This document shows, piece by piece, positions 1 to 8,039 of a stretch of 64,000 nt of DNA. Origin of the DNA: Pelagibacteraceae bacterium. GTDB lineage: Bacteria > Pseudomonadota > Alphaproteobacteria > Pelagibacterales > Pelagibacteraceae. The notes beneath the pieces are model-generated. The model saw only the letters and a list, made by a program, of their open reading frames with translations, did not search any database and was not told the DNA's origin. A program made the translations under genes and the position numbers. Each line of letters begins with the position of its first letter. Position 1 is the first letter of the stretch. The DNA lies in contig SHWS01000004.1 in NCBI GenBank assembly GCA_009693705.1, forward strand, positions 1 to 64,000. Reading direction: 5' to 3'.

Positions 1-46
1 ACTCATAAGCCTGAGGTCAGTGGTTCGATCCCACTTCCCGCTACCA
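1..46 (+). tRNA. 3' part of a CAT-anticodon tRNA (Met or Ile2), cut by the left edge
   Basis: The window opens inside the anticodon loop. CAT at 4-6 follows T33 at base 3. A T-arm with stem AGTGG/CCACT around the loop TTCGATC follows, then the 3' acceptor strand, a discriminator A and encoded CCA ending at 46. The D-arm and 5' acceptor strand lie outside, so elongator Met, initiator Met and lysidine-type Ile2 cannot be separated. Base 1 (A) opposite base 9 (G) would be a mismatch at the top of the anticodon stem, so the exact class needs the missing half. Confidence 0.85.
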
Positions 47-87
47 TTTTTTGCTTCAGTTAACTTCCTATAATTAAAATAATTTTA

Positions 88-615
88 TTAATGTCCTGAA
101 AAATTTATTAAGCTTTCAACTTTATAGCCTTTTTGTAATAATTTATCAGATCCACCTAGATCAAACAAATTAATTACAAATAAAAATGCTACAACTTTTC
201 CTTTTGATATTTCAACAAGCTTTGCAGCAGCTTCTGCAGTACCACCCGTTGCAATTAAATCATCAATAATTAACACTGACTCGTTTTCATTAATGGAGTC
301 TTTATGTACTTCGATAGTTGCAGTACCATATTCTAGTTCAAAATCGATTGAATGAACTTCTGCAGGTAATTTATTTTTTTTTCTAAGCATTATAAAAGGT
401 TTTTTAAGAATATAAGCAACAGCAGACGCAAACACAAAGCCTCTAGACTCTACAGCTGTAATTTTATCAAAACTAAATTTTTTTGATCTTTCTACAAATT
501 GATCAATTGTTTCGGCAAAAGCTTTTTCATTTTTAATTAAGGTGCTAATATCTCTAAATAAAATACCTTTTTTTGGATAATTGGGTATTGACCTAATATA
601 ATCTTTTAAATTCAT
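88..615 (-). CDS. apt: adenine phosphoribosyltransferase
   Basis: This cytoplasmic purine-salvage enzyme makes AMP from adenine and PRPP. The 175-residue length is normal for the family. The PRPP-binding signature is visible at about residues 114-127 (VLIIDDLIATGGTA). The N-terminal part, with IPNYPKKGILFRDIS, is typical of Apt rather than of hypoxanthine or orotate phosphoribosyltransferases. The gene lies between the tRNA and a divergent ABC-transporter operon, with about 220 bases between it and that operon. Nothing looks truncated. Confidence 0.95.
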   Translation of the reverse strand: MNLKDYIRSIPNYPKKGILFRDISTLIKNEKAFAETIDQFVERSKKFSFDKITAVESRGFVFASAVAYILKKPFIMLRKKNKLPAEVHSIDFELEYGTATIEVHKDSINENESVLIIDDLIATGGTAEAAAKLVEISKGKVVAFLFVINLFDLGGSDKLLQKGYKVESLINFSGH

Positions 616-683
616 GATGTTTGAATTATTAAACTTTAAATAAATTGTTTTTAGAACATAACAATCAATTAATCAGCAATTAT

Positions 684-791
684 TCATTAATTTCTTAAAC
701 CAAAAAGTGTAATTATTGAATAAGTAGAAAGTTTTCATAAAAAATCATAACTAATTGAATTATTTTTAATGAAATAATCATTAATTTTCTT
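684..791. repeat. imperfect direct repeat in the divergent apt / ABC-transporter promoter region
   Basis: The motif TCATTAATTTCTT (684-696) recurs as TCATTAATTTTCTT (778-791), each preceded by an A/T run resembling AATTATT or AAATAA. The copies are 94 bases apart in the 222-base gap between apt and the binding-protein gene. A pair of near-identical sites in front of a nutrient-uptake operon could be a regulator site. In sequence this AT-rich a 13-mer can also recur by chance, so this is weak. No structured RNA is evident in the gap. Confidence 0.25.
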
Positions 792-837
792 TTAAATTAT
801 TAGAATTATGAAATAATTATTAATAAAGGAGATAATA

Positions 838-1689
838 ATGAATATATTTAAAAAAACAATAATATCAGTTCTAGCTTCTTTATTGATTGCAGGAAATATT
901 AATGCAGATCAAATAAAAATTGGAACTGAGGGCGCTTACCCTCCGTGGAACTCCAAAGATGCTGCGGGAAACTTAATTGGCTTTGAAGTTGATTTAGCAA
1001 AAGAATTATGTGCAATCATGAAACGTGAGTGTACAATTGTTGAACAAGACTGGGACGGAATGATTCCCGCATTAGTAGGTAGAAAATTTGATGCAATCAT
1101 GGCCGGCATGTCAATTACTGATGAAAGAAAACAAACAATTACTTTTTCGCAAGGTTATGCTGATGAAGTAGCTTCATTTGCTGTGGTAAAAGGTTCGTCG
1201 CTTGAGGGCATGGATACACCTGAAGGAATTAATTTATCCCTAGGAGGTTCTGCCGCCACTAAAAGTCTTAAAACTCTAACACAAGCACTTGATGGAAAAA
1301 CAGTTTGTACTCAAACAGGAACAATTCACCAAAATTTTCTAGATTCCGGTGATGTAGGTAAAATTAATCTTCAAACATACAAAACTCAAGATGAGGTTAA
1401 CTTAGATTTAACGGCTGGAAGATGTGATGTAGCCTTAGCTGCCGCAGTAGCTTTTACTGATTATGCAGCAAAATCTGGTACACCCGTTGTTTTAGTCGGA
1501 CCAACATTGTCTGGTGGTGCATTTGGTAATGGTGTTGGAGTTGGTATTAGACAGGCAGGAGATGACAAGGTTGGTAAAGGAGACGCTCAACTTTTAAAAG
1601 ACTTCAATAAAGCAATTGATAAAGCTAGAAAACAAGGAATTATTAGAGAGCTTGCAATTAAACACTTTGGTTTCGACGCTTCCATGTAA
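838..1689 (+). CDS. polar amino-acid ABC transporter, periplasmic substrate-binding protein
   Basis: This is a family 3 solute-binding protein of 283 residues, like HisJ, ArgT and OccT. A signal peptide ends near residue 23 (cleavage after INA). The mature protein starts QIKIGTEGAYPPWNSKDAAGNLIGFEVDLAKEL-like, with the family's ligand-binding opening. Basic amino acids or opines are the likely ligands by family, but the substrate is not readable from sequence. It has one of the clearest Shine-Dalgarno sequences in the window (AAGGAG, 826-831), fitting an abundant protein. The two permease genes follow directly after a strong hairpin. Confidence 0.9.
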   Translation: MNIFKKTIISVLASLLIAGNINADQIKIGTEGAYPPWNSKDAAGNLIGFEVDLAKELCAIMKRECTIVEQDWDGMIPALVGRKFDAIMAGMSITDERKQTITFSQGYADEVASFAVVKGSSLEGMDTPEGINLSLGGSAATKSLKTLTQALDGKTVCTQTGTIHQNFLDSGDVGKINLQTYKTQDEVNLDLTAGRCDVALAAAVAFTDYAAKSGTPVVLVGPTLSGGAFGNGVGVGIRQAGDDKVGKGDAQLLKDFNKAIDKARKQGIIRELAIKHFGFDASM

Positions 1690-1701
1690 TTAATTTAAGA
1701 T

Positions 1702-1728
1702 TTGGCGACTATAGATTATAGTCGCCAA
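1702..1728 (+). terminator. perfect 12-bp hairpin between the binding-protein and permease genes (attenuator or mRNA-stabilising element)
   Basis: TTGGCGACTATA (1702-1713), a three-base loop GAT and TATAGTCGCCAA (1717-1728) pair perfectly. There is no downstream T-run, so full intrinsic termination is unlikely. Such hairpins after binding-protein genes commonly protect the upstream message and lower permease expression. Only five bases separate the stem from the permease ATG at 1734, so the hairpin could also occlude ribosome loading. No separate Shine-Dalgarno sequence is visible for that gene. Confidence 0.8.
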
Positions 1729-1733
1729 TCTAT

Positions 1734-2426
1734 ATGGAACTCTTAGCATTCGGTAAAACTGGTTGGGGTGATGAGTTGTTTTATGCAACTCTAATGACAA
1801 TAGCTGTGTCTATTACCGCAATGTTAATTGGTTTTTTATTCGCATTAATTTTTACACCGTTAAAGTTATCTAAATATAAATTCTTAAACATTTTTGGTAA
1901 TTTTTATACTACTCTTATAAGAGGGGTTCCTGAACTTTTGGTAATTTATCTTTTGTTTTTTGGGGGTAGTGGTGCCGTTATGTATGTTGCATCTATCTTT
2001 GGTTATTTTGAATATATAGAAATTAATGCTTTTTTAATAGGTTCATTAGCTATTGGAATTATATCTGGAGCTTATTCAACAGAAGTATTTAGGGGCGCAA
2101 TAAAATCAATTGATAAGGGTCAGTTTGAAGCTGCTAAGGTTTTAGGACTTAGTAAATTTACAAGGTTTTATAAAATTATTTTTCCTCAAATGTTACGGTT
2201 TGCTATTCCAAACTTAAGCAATGTTTGGCAAATAACTTTAAAAGACACTTCTTTAATCTCTGTTACAGGTTTAGTTGAAATTATGAGACAGTCTCGTATT
2301 GCCTCAGCTTTTACCAGAGATCCACTATTTTTCTACTCTATTGCTGGATTAATTTTTTTAATACTTACTTTTTTAAGCATGAAGTTAATAAATAAATTTG
2401 AAGCTAAATACATGAATAAATTTTAA
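1734..2426 (+). CDS. polar amino-acid ABC transporter permease, HisQ-like subunit
   Basis: This inner-membrane permease has 230 residues and about five membrane spans. The family's cytoplasmic coupling loop is visible in EAAKVLGLSKFTRFYKIIFP and the segment after it, which docks on the ATPase. The N-terminal stretch FYTTLIRGVPELLVIYLLFF is typical of the HisQ/OccQ subfamily. It ends in TAATG, sharing one base with the next permease gene, which indicates translational coupling. Its partners are the upstream binding protein and the downstream permease. Confidence 0.92.
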   Translation: MELLAFGKTGWGDELFYATLMTIAVSITAMLIGFLFALIFTPLKLSKYKFLNIFGNFYTTLIRGVPELLVIYLLFFGGSGAVMYVASIFGYFEYIEINAFLIGSLAIGIISGAYSTEVFRGAIKSIDKGQFEAAKVLGLSKFTRFYKIIFPQMLRFAIPNLSNVWQITLKDTSLISVTGLVEIMRQSRIASAFTRDPLFFYSIAGLIFLILTFLSMKLINKFEAKYMNKF

Positions 2427-3097
2427 TGGATATTGATTTAATAATAACCAGTTTACCTAAATTACTTAGTGCCAGTCTAATTACCCTAAAGCTTTTATTA
2501 ATTTCGTTAATAATTGGTATGTTTTTAGGATTATTTTTTGCAATTTGCAGAATGAGTAAAAATATTTTTATTAAACAGTTTGCCTATGGGTATTCGTATA
2601 TTTTTAGAGGAACTCCTCTTTTGGTTCAAATATTTATAATCTATTTTGGATTAGCACAATTAGAATGGCTAAAAAATAGTTTTTTGTGGATAATTTTAAA
2701 AGACCCTTATTGGTGTGCGATCATTGCTTTTTCATTAAACAGTGGAGCCTATACTTCTGAAATTTTAAGATCCGCATTTCAAACTATCAAACCGGGGATG
2801 ATTGAGGCTGGAAAAAGTTTAGGAATATCAAATAAAATAATTTTTTATAAAATTCAAATTCCAATTGCGATTAGACAATCTTTGCCCGCATATGGAAACG
2901 AAATGATATTGATGATGAAAGGTACATCATTAGCAAGTACGGTAACTTTGATGGATATAACTGGGGTTGCTCAAAAGATAATATCAACAACATTTAAACC
3001 TATAGAGGTTTTTATTATTGCAGGTAGTATTTATTTATTTATGACATTTTGTATCAATAACCTGATTAAGTTATTAGAAAAAAAATATAATTTCTAG
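2426..3097 (+). CDS. polar amino-acid ABC transporter permease, HisM-like subunit
   Basis: This second inner-membrane permease (223 residues) forms a heterodimer with the preceding gene product. The segment YIFRGTPLLVQIFIIYFGL and the EAGKSLGISNKIIFYKIQIP coupling motif are characteristic. The start overlaps the previous stop by one base. The gene that follows is a nitrilase-family hydrolase, not the expected HisP-type ATPase, so the energising subunit must be encoded elsewhere or shared with another transporter. Confidence 0.92.
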   Translation: MDIDLIITSLPKLLSASLITLKLLLISLIIGMFLGLFFAICRMSKNIFIKQFAYGYSYIFRGTPLLVQIFIIYFGLAQLEWLKNSFLWIILKDPYWCAIIAFSLNSGAYTSEILRSAFQTIKPGMIEAGKSLGISNKIIFYKIQIPIAIRQSLPAYGNEMILMMKGTSLASTVTLMDITGVAQKIISTTFKPIEVFIIAGSIYLFMTFCINNLIKLLEKKYNF

Positions 3098-3098
3098 C

Positions 3099-3884
3099 AT
3101 GAAGGTAGCCTGTATCCAATTATCGTCAGGAGAGAACTATAAAAAAAATATCATAGATATTTTAAAATTTGTTAATCAAGCAATTAAGCAAAAATCCGAT
3201 TTAATAATTACTCCAGAAACATCTTCTATAATTACAGTAAATAAAACTAAACTTTTAAAGTATTCGTATGAAATGCAAACAGACCCTTTAATAAATTCAC
3301 TAAAAAAAATTTCAAAAATAAAAAAAAAGTGGATATTAATAGGTTCTTTATCTATTAAAGTAAAAAATAAATTAAGAAATCGTTCAATTTTAATTGGCCC
3401 GAATGGAAAAATAGTTGGCTACTACGACAAAATTAATATGTTTGATGTCAGAGTTTCAAAAAAAGAATATTACCATGAGAGTAAAACGTATCAAGCGGGC
3501 GAAAAATTAGTTACAGCAAAATTACCTTGGGGCAGATTAGGATTAACTATTTGTTATGATTTAAGATTTCCAGAAATATTTAGAAATTTATCAAAGAAAA
3601 AATTAAATTTTATTGCTGTGCCATCTGCATTTACTAAAATTACAGGAAAAAGACATTGGTTAGAACTTCTTAAAGCTAGAGCAATAGAAAATTTTTGTTT
3701 TATTTTTGCACCAAATCAAACTGGAAAAAATACATCTAAAAGAGAAACATTTGGTCATTCTGTGATTATCTCACCGGATGGAAAAATTCTTAAATTAAAA
3801 AAAAGAGGAAAAGGTGTGATTTATGCGAAAATTAATCCAGAACAATCAATGAAACTAAGAAAGATTATTCCTAGTTTAATTTGA
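3099..3884 (+). CDS. nitrilase-superfamily carbon-nitrogen hydrolase
   Basis: This 261-residue cytoplasmic amidase-type enzyme has the Glu-Lys-Cys triad at E40 (ITPETSS), K111 (YYDKINMFD) and C152 (ICYDLRFPE). The spacing resembles the Nit1/omega-amidase branch (deaminated glutathione or short omega-amides). It starts one base after the upstream permease stop, so it is very likely cotranscribed with the transporter. It may process an imported amide or repair a metabolite, but the substrate is not determined by the sequence. Confidence 0.85.
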   Translation: MKVACIQLSSGENYKKNIIDILKFVNQAIKQKSDLIITPETSSIITVNKTKLLKYSYEMQTDPLINSLKKISKIKKKWILIGSLSIKVKNKLRNRSILIGPNGKIVGYYDKINMFDVRVSKKEYYHESKTYQAGEKLVTAKLPWGRLGLTICYDLRFPEIFRNLSKKKLNFIAVPSAFTKITGKRHWLELLKARAIENFCFIFAPNQTGKNTSKRETFGHSVIISPDGKILKLKKRGKGVIYAKINPEQSMKLRKIIPSLI

Positions 3885-3904
3885 TATTATATTTTCTCAA
3901 TTTT

Positions 3905-4294
3905 TTAATAACTTGTATATTTCTTAATTTCTCTAATTTTTGATCCAGTAAGATTGTTTATCTTTAATTTTATTGTAGCTCTAATGTCATTTAAAAAATG
4001 AACATTTCTTGAAAGTTTAATAAATTTTTTTCCAAAATTTTTATCTTTTTCACATTGCCTTTTATTATCTTCAATTATCCATAGTTTGCTGTTTATTTTT
4101 TTTAAAGTATTAAACAATTTTTTAATTTTATTATTTGACTTTATATTTTGATTTAGCTGATTTTTTAAGATCGAATGTTCATCTCTAATAAACTTGAGTT
4201 TTTTGGGGTCCTTAATTTTTTTCTTTTTAATTTCTAAGATAGAAATTTTATCAAAAAGTTCTCCAACTGATACCTCAACTAATATCTTATTCAT
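3905..4294 (-). CDS. DUF6165 family protein
   Basis: This 129-residue, Lys/Asn-rich soluble protein has an N-terminus (VEVSVGELFDKISILEIKKK, then DPKKL and a coiled-coil-like middle) that matches what I remember of DUF6165 proteins, often found near glycosyltransferases. No catalytic motif is visible. It is divergent from the GT9 gene at 4327 and convergent with the nitrilase gene. Its role is unknown; the neighbourhood suggests cell-surface glycan assembly. Confidence 0.65.
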   Translation of the reverse strand: MNKILVEVSVGELFDKISILEIKKKKIKDPKKLKFIRDEHSILKNQLNQNIKSNNKIKKLFNTLKKINSKLWIIEDNKRQCEKDKNFGKKFIKLSRNVHFLNDIRATIKLKINNLTGSKIREIKKYTSY

Positions 4295-4326
4295 AAAATA
4301 AAATAGTATGATAAGTTGTTAAAAAT

Positions 4327-5268
4327 ATGTCTAATATTTTGATTATCAAGCACGGTTCATTGGGAGATATAGCTCAAGCAAGTGGCGCTATTCAAGATAT
4401 TTATCAAAATCATCCAAACGATCAAATACATATATTAACCACACAGCCCTATGTACAATTATTTGAAAAAAACCCAATGATTCATAATGTTCTTCTGGAT
4501 AAACGATCATCAAGATTAAATTTAATTTATCTATATCATTTAACAAAAAATATTAAAAAATTTAGTTTTATTAAAATTTTCGATCTACAAAATTCATCAA
4601 GATCAATATTTTATAAAAATATTTTTTTTCCAAAAGCAAATTATCAAGTTTGGTCAAGTTCAAGCACAACATTACCAAAAAATACTGACAAAAATGAGTT
4701 TGATAAAAAACCAGTTTTAGATCGCTTTGATCATCAACTGAAAACTTCAGGGTTAAAAACTTTAAATACTTTAAAACCAGATTTCAGTTGGGCTTGTGAA
4801 GATATTACTGAGATTAAAAAAAAATTTAATTTAAAAAAATATATTATTCTTTTTCCTTTTTGTTCAGAACATTTGACAATTAAGAAATGGCCTTTTTTTA
4901 ATGATTTAATCAAATTAATTTCTGATAAATTTAATGATCAATATCAAATTCTCACCGCTCCAGGACCAACCGAGATTAAAGAAGCAAATAACTTTAACGC
5001 AAAACCAATATTAATTGATAATAAAGCATTAAATATTTCACAATTGGCATCACTAATTAAGGATAGCTCCTTTGTTGTGGCTAACGATACAGGACCTGCT
5101 CATATGGCAGCTCATTTAGGCGTAAAAGGACTAACTTTATTTGGAAAGCATACAAGTGCTTATAAAGTAAGCATAGAAAGAGAAAACTTTAAAGCAATTC
5201 AAGTGGCAGATCTTTATAATTTAAGTGCTGAAAAAGTATTTGAACAATTAATCGTAAACATTAATTAA
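4327..5268 (+). CDS. glycosyltransferase family 9 (heptosyltransferase-like)
   Basis: This 313-residue GT-B enzyme probably adds a sugar during LPS core or surface-glycan assembly. The N-terminus (ILIIKHGSLGDIAQASGAIQ) is the family 9 acceptor-side signature. The C-terminal half carries the nucleotide-sugar site, KKWPFFNDLIKLIS and VVANDTGPAHMAAHLGVKG. The 3' end overlaps the convergent GT4 gene by eight bases. The sugar donor cannot be told from sequence. Confidence 0.88.
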   Translation: MSNILIIKHGSLGDIAQASGAIQDIYQNHPNDQIHILTTQPYVQLFEKNPMIHNVLLDKRSSRLNLIYLYHLTKNIKKFSFIKIFDLQNSSRSIFYKNIFFPKANYQVWSSSSTTLPKNTDKNEFDKKPVLDRFDHQLKTSGLKTLNTLKPDFSWACEDITEIKKKFNLKKYIILFPFCSEHLTIKKWPFFNDLIKLISDKFNDQYQILTAPGPTEIKEANNFNAKPILIDNKALNISQLASLIKDSSFVVANDTGPAHMAAHLGVKGLTLFGKHTSAYKVSIERENFKAIQVADLYNLSAEKVFEQLIVNIN

Positions 5269-6346
5269 TTAAAAATTTTTTATATTCCTCGATAATATTG
5301 GGCCAGAGAAATTTAACTGCATAGTCTTTGGCATTTTTTCCATATTCAATATATTTTTTATTTATCAGCATTGAATTAATGGATGTGTAGACATCATCTA
5401 AACTATTGCCATCACAAATTAATCCTGTTTGTTCATGCTTTATTGCATCGGCCGCGCCACCATTCTTACCACCAAGAGAGGGAACCCCATACTGAGCAGC
5501 TTCAACATAGGCAATACCAAATCCTTCCACAGATTTTTTGTGAATAATAGAGGGCATTACAAATATGTTAGATTTAGCAACTAATGCATTTTTTAAATTA
5601 TCGCTGATATCTTTGAAAAACATAACTTGTTTTTCCAAATTTAATTCTTCGACTAGTTTTTTAATATTTTTTTCTTCATCACCGTAACCTACGCAGATAT
5701 AGACAATATCAGGATACAATTGCTTTAGATTTCTTAAAGCCATTATTATTTTTTCGTGATTTTTTCTTTTATCAAATCTTGAAACAGTTATTAATCTAGG
5801 AGTTTTAATTTTTAACAAACTTTCAACTTTATCTAATAATTTTTCATCAAGGTTTTCCACTAGATCAATTCCAGGATTGATGACAATAATTTTGCCTTGA
5901 TTAACCCCATTATTAATCGCTAAATTTTTAGTAAATTCAGAGTTTGCTATGACTTTCTCAGTGGCGTTTAATACACTTATTAATCGCCTATTTAGATCTG
6001 AGCCTTTCGAATGATTAATTTCTTTGCTGTGAATTAGACAATATTTTTTTTTATTTGTTTTTAATAATTCTAAACTTTTCCAATGATCTGCAATTATTCC
6101 TTGAACTTTATTGTCTTTAATAAATTCATTAATTAATTGGGCTTTTCGATATTTTCTTAATAATTTTATTCCCGCAACTCTTTCAATTGAAAATGAAGCT
6201 TGTTCATCAAATTTTTTATGATCTTCGTGATAATCAGCAAAAACTTTTATCATAAAGTTTTTTGCTAATTCTTTTGAAAGACCCCACATCAGATTTTGCA
6301 TACCGCCCAACTCAGGAGGAAAACTTCGGCTAACAATTAAATACAT
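5261..6346 (-). CDS. glycosyltransferase family 4 (GT1-type)
   Basis: This 361-residue GT-B glycosyltransferase opens with SRSFPPELGGMQNLMWGLSK, the acceptor-side glycine loop. The donor site is SRFDKRKNHEKIIMAL, followed by the E-x7-E region in SVEGFGIAYVEAAQYGVPSL. It probably works on a surface polysaccharide or glycolipid with the neighbouring GT9 gene. Its ATG shares one base with the stop of the upstream thioredoxin-fold gene, so the two genes are an operon. Confidence 0.88.
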   Translation of the reverse strand: MYLIVSRSFPPELGGMQNLMWGLSKELAKNFMIKVFADYHEDHKKFDEQASFSIERVAGIKLLRKYRKAQLINEFIKDNKVQGIIADHWKSLELLKTNKKKYCLIHSKEINHSKGSDLNRRLISVLNATEKVIANSEFTKNLAINNGVNQGKIIVINPGIDLVENLDEKLLDKVESLLKIKTPRLITVSRFDKRKNHEKIIMALRNLKQLYPDIVYICVGYGDEEKNIKKLVEELNLEKQVMFFKDISDNLKNALVAKSNIFVMPSIIHKKSVEGFGIAYVEAAQYGVPSLGGKNGGAADAIKHEQTGLICDGNSLDDVYTSINSMLINKKYIEYGKNAKDYAVKFLWPNIIEEYKKFLIN

Positions 6347-6900
6347 TAATTATTTTTCCATTTAATACCGCAGCCAGCACTAGGAATTTGGTTTTTAGGA
6401 CCTTGTCCAGTTTTTACAATCTCTTGCATGGCTATTAGCAAATCACTATCTCCATTTCTAACTGGAATTAAATTTTTAATTTCTCTAAGTCTGCCTCGAT
6501 ATTGTAATTCTAAGTTTTTATTATATCCAAAAAAATCCGGTGTACATACTGCGTCATAATTTTTAGCAATTTCTTGGGTTTCATCAATTAAATAGGGGAA
6601 ATTAAATTGATTATTTTTTGCAAACTTGATCATATTTTCAAATGAGTCCTCCGGATAGTTCTCTGCATCATTAGCGGATATTGCAACAGAGTTAATTCCA
6701 ATTTTTTTTAATTTATTACAATCTTCAACTATGTCTTTAGTTATAGCCTTTACATAAGGACAATGATTACAAATAAACATTATTAACGTCCCATTTACAC
6801 CTTTGATATCTTCTAAAGATAAAATTTTATTTTCAGTAGATTTTAACTTGAATGGTAAAGCTTTTTTACCAAAATCGCATATTGGAGTTTGAATGGGCAT
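6346..6900 (-). CDS. thioredoxin-fold redoxin-family protein with a CxxC motif
   Basis: This 184-residue protein has the AhpC/Redoxin fold. The motif FICNHCPYVKA carries a CxxC pair (Cys-Asn-His-Cys) where peroxiredoxins and thioredoxins have their active site. The rest matches the thioredoxin-like proteins usually named 'thioredoxin family protein', with YDAVCTPDFFGYN downstream. No signal peptide is evident, so it is probably cytoplasmic. It is translationally coupled to the GT4 gene (one-base overlap). The physiological substrate is unknown. Confidence 0.82.
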   Translation of the reverse strand: MPIQTPICDFGKKALPFKLKSTENKILSLEDIKGVNGTLIMFICNHCPYVKAITKDIVEDCNKLKKIGINSVAISANDAENYPEDSFENMIKFAKNNQFNFPYLIDETQEIAKNYDAVCTPDFFGYNKNLELQYRGRLREIKNLIPVRNGDSDLLIAMQEIVKTGQGPKNQIPSAGCGIKWKNN

Positions 6901-6920
6901 GTTATAAGAATATATAAATT

Positions 6921-7433
6921 ATGTTTTATGATTTAAAAGATAAAAAACCAAAAAACTCTGGCGAAAATTGGGTCGCACCTAATGCGACGGTCATTGGTAA
7001 TGTTACTTTAGAAAAAAATTCAAGCATTTGGTTTAATGCTGTTTTAAGAGGAGATATTGAAAATATCTATATTGGCGAAGGTTCCAATATACAAGATGGT
7101 TCTGTTCTTCACACAGATCCAGGGTGTCCTTTAAAAATTGGAAAAAATGTAACTGTTGGACACCTTGTTATGCTCCACGGATGTACCATTGATGACAATA
7201 GTTTAATTGGTATTGGGGCAGTCATTCTTAACAATGCTAAAATTGGAAAAAATTGCATTATAGGTGCTAAAGCTTTAATTACAGAAAATAAAGAAATTCC
7301 AGATAATTCATTAGTGGTTGGATCTCCAGGAAAAATAATCAGAAATGTTACAGACATAGAAATTAAGCATATAAGTGAAAACGCCAAGCACTACCAAGAT
7401 AATTGGAAAAAATATTCTAAATCTATCTTTTAA
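6921..7433 (+). CDS. gamma-class carbonic anhydrase family protein
   Basis: This 170-residue left-handed beta-helix protein has hexapeptide repeats throughout (for example VIGNVTLEKNSSIW and IGKNVTVGHLVMLHG). The three zinc ligands of the gamma carbonic anhydrase family are present as H64, H81 and H86 (spacing 17 and 5). It resembles YrdA/PaaY/Cam-like proteins, for which CO2 hydration is not always demonstrated. It is divergent from the redoxin gene with a 20-base gap. Confidence 0.88.
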   Translation: MFYDLKDKKPKNSGENWVAPNATVIGNVTLEKNSSIWFNAVLRGDIENIYIGEGSNIQDGSVLHTDPGCPLKIGKNVTVGHLVMLHGCTIDDNSLIGIGAVILNNAKIGKNCIIGAKALITENKEIPDNSLVVGSPGKIIRNVTDIEIKHISENAKHYQDNWKKYSKSIF

Positions 7434-7435
7434 AT

Positions 7436-8035
7436 TTAAGGAGTTAGCCAAGTTTCTTGGTTAAGCACCAAATCAAATCTAGCCCTTCGGTGTCCTTTGG
7501 CTGCTAAATAAAGCCATTCCATACTTTTTATATTACATTGAATTACGGTAAAGTTTTTATAACCTTGTTCACTTTGTTCTAAAGTAAATTCAAAGTTATC
7601 TAATTCAGGTTTTAATCCAGAGGTGGGTGTATCAGATTTTGTTCCAGGTCCTTCTCCAACTAAATAACATTTTCTACTGATATGTTGAGTTTTTGACCAA
7701 GATTCTTTGGTGATTTTATTATTATAATTTATAACACACTCAACTTTTAATCTAACCTGAATTTTTTCTTCCTTATCATAAAAAATCATCGCCGCATTTT
7801 TATTTAATTTTAATTTAGCTATTTTATCTGAGCGAATATCAGTGTGATATTGTAAAAGATTGTTAGTTTGATCTGATTTTCTAAGAACGATAATTCTTCC
7901 ATCAAAATCAGATTGATCTCCGCAAATAAAAACAGGTACTCTAAATGAGGAACTTCTATTAGTTACTGAATCATTTAGCATAGACCAAATTTTTTTTTTT
8001 ATTTCATCTAAATTTTCATAGTAAGGTGGTTGCAT
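7436..8035 (-). CDS. pyridoxamine 5'-phosphate oxidase-like FMN-binding protein
   Basis: This 199-residue protein has a split-barrel flavin-binding fold. The segment SSSFRVPVFICGDQSDFDGRIIVLRK followed by LLQYHTDIRSDKIAKLKLN resembles the PNPOx-like family, with the FMN phosphate site around the RIIVLRK strand. The C-terminus has YLAAKGHRRARFDL-type residues also seen in pyridoxamine oxidases. It is not clearly PdxH itself, and the substrate is unknown. It lies four bases downstream of the GarR-type dehydrogenase and is probably cotranscribed. Confidence 0.75.
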   Translation of the reverse strand: MQPPYYENLDEIKKKIWSMLNDSVTNRSSSFRVPVFICGDQSDFDGRIIVLRKSDQTNNLLQYHTDIRSDKIAKLKLNKNAAMIFYDKEEKIQVRLKVECVINYNNKITKESWSKTQHISRKCYLVGEGPGTKSDTPTSGLKPELDNFEFTLEQSEQGYKNFTVIQCNIKSMEWLYLAAKGHRRARFDLVLNQETWLTP

Positions 8036-8039
8036 AAAG

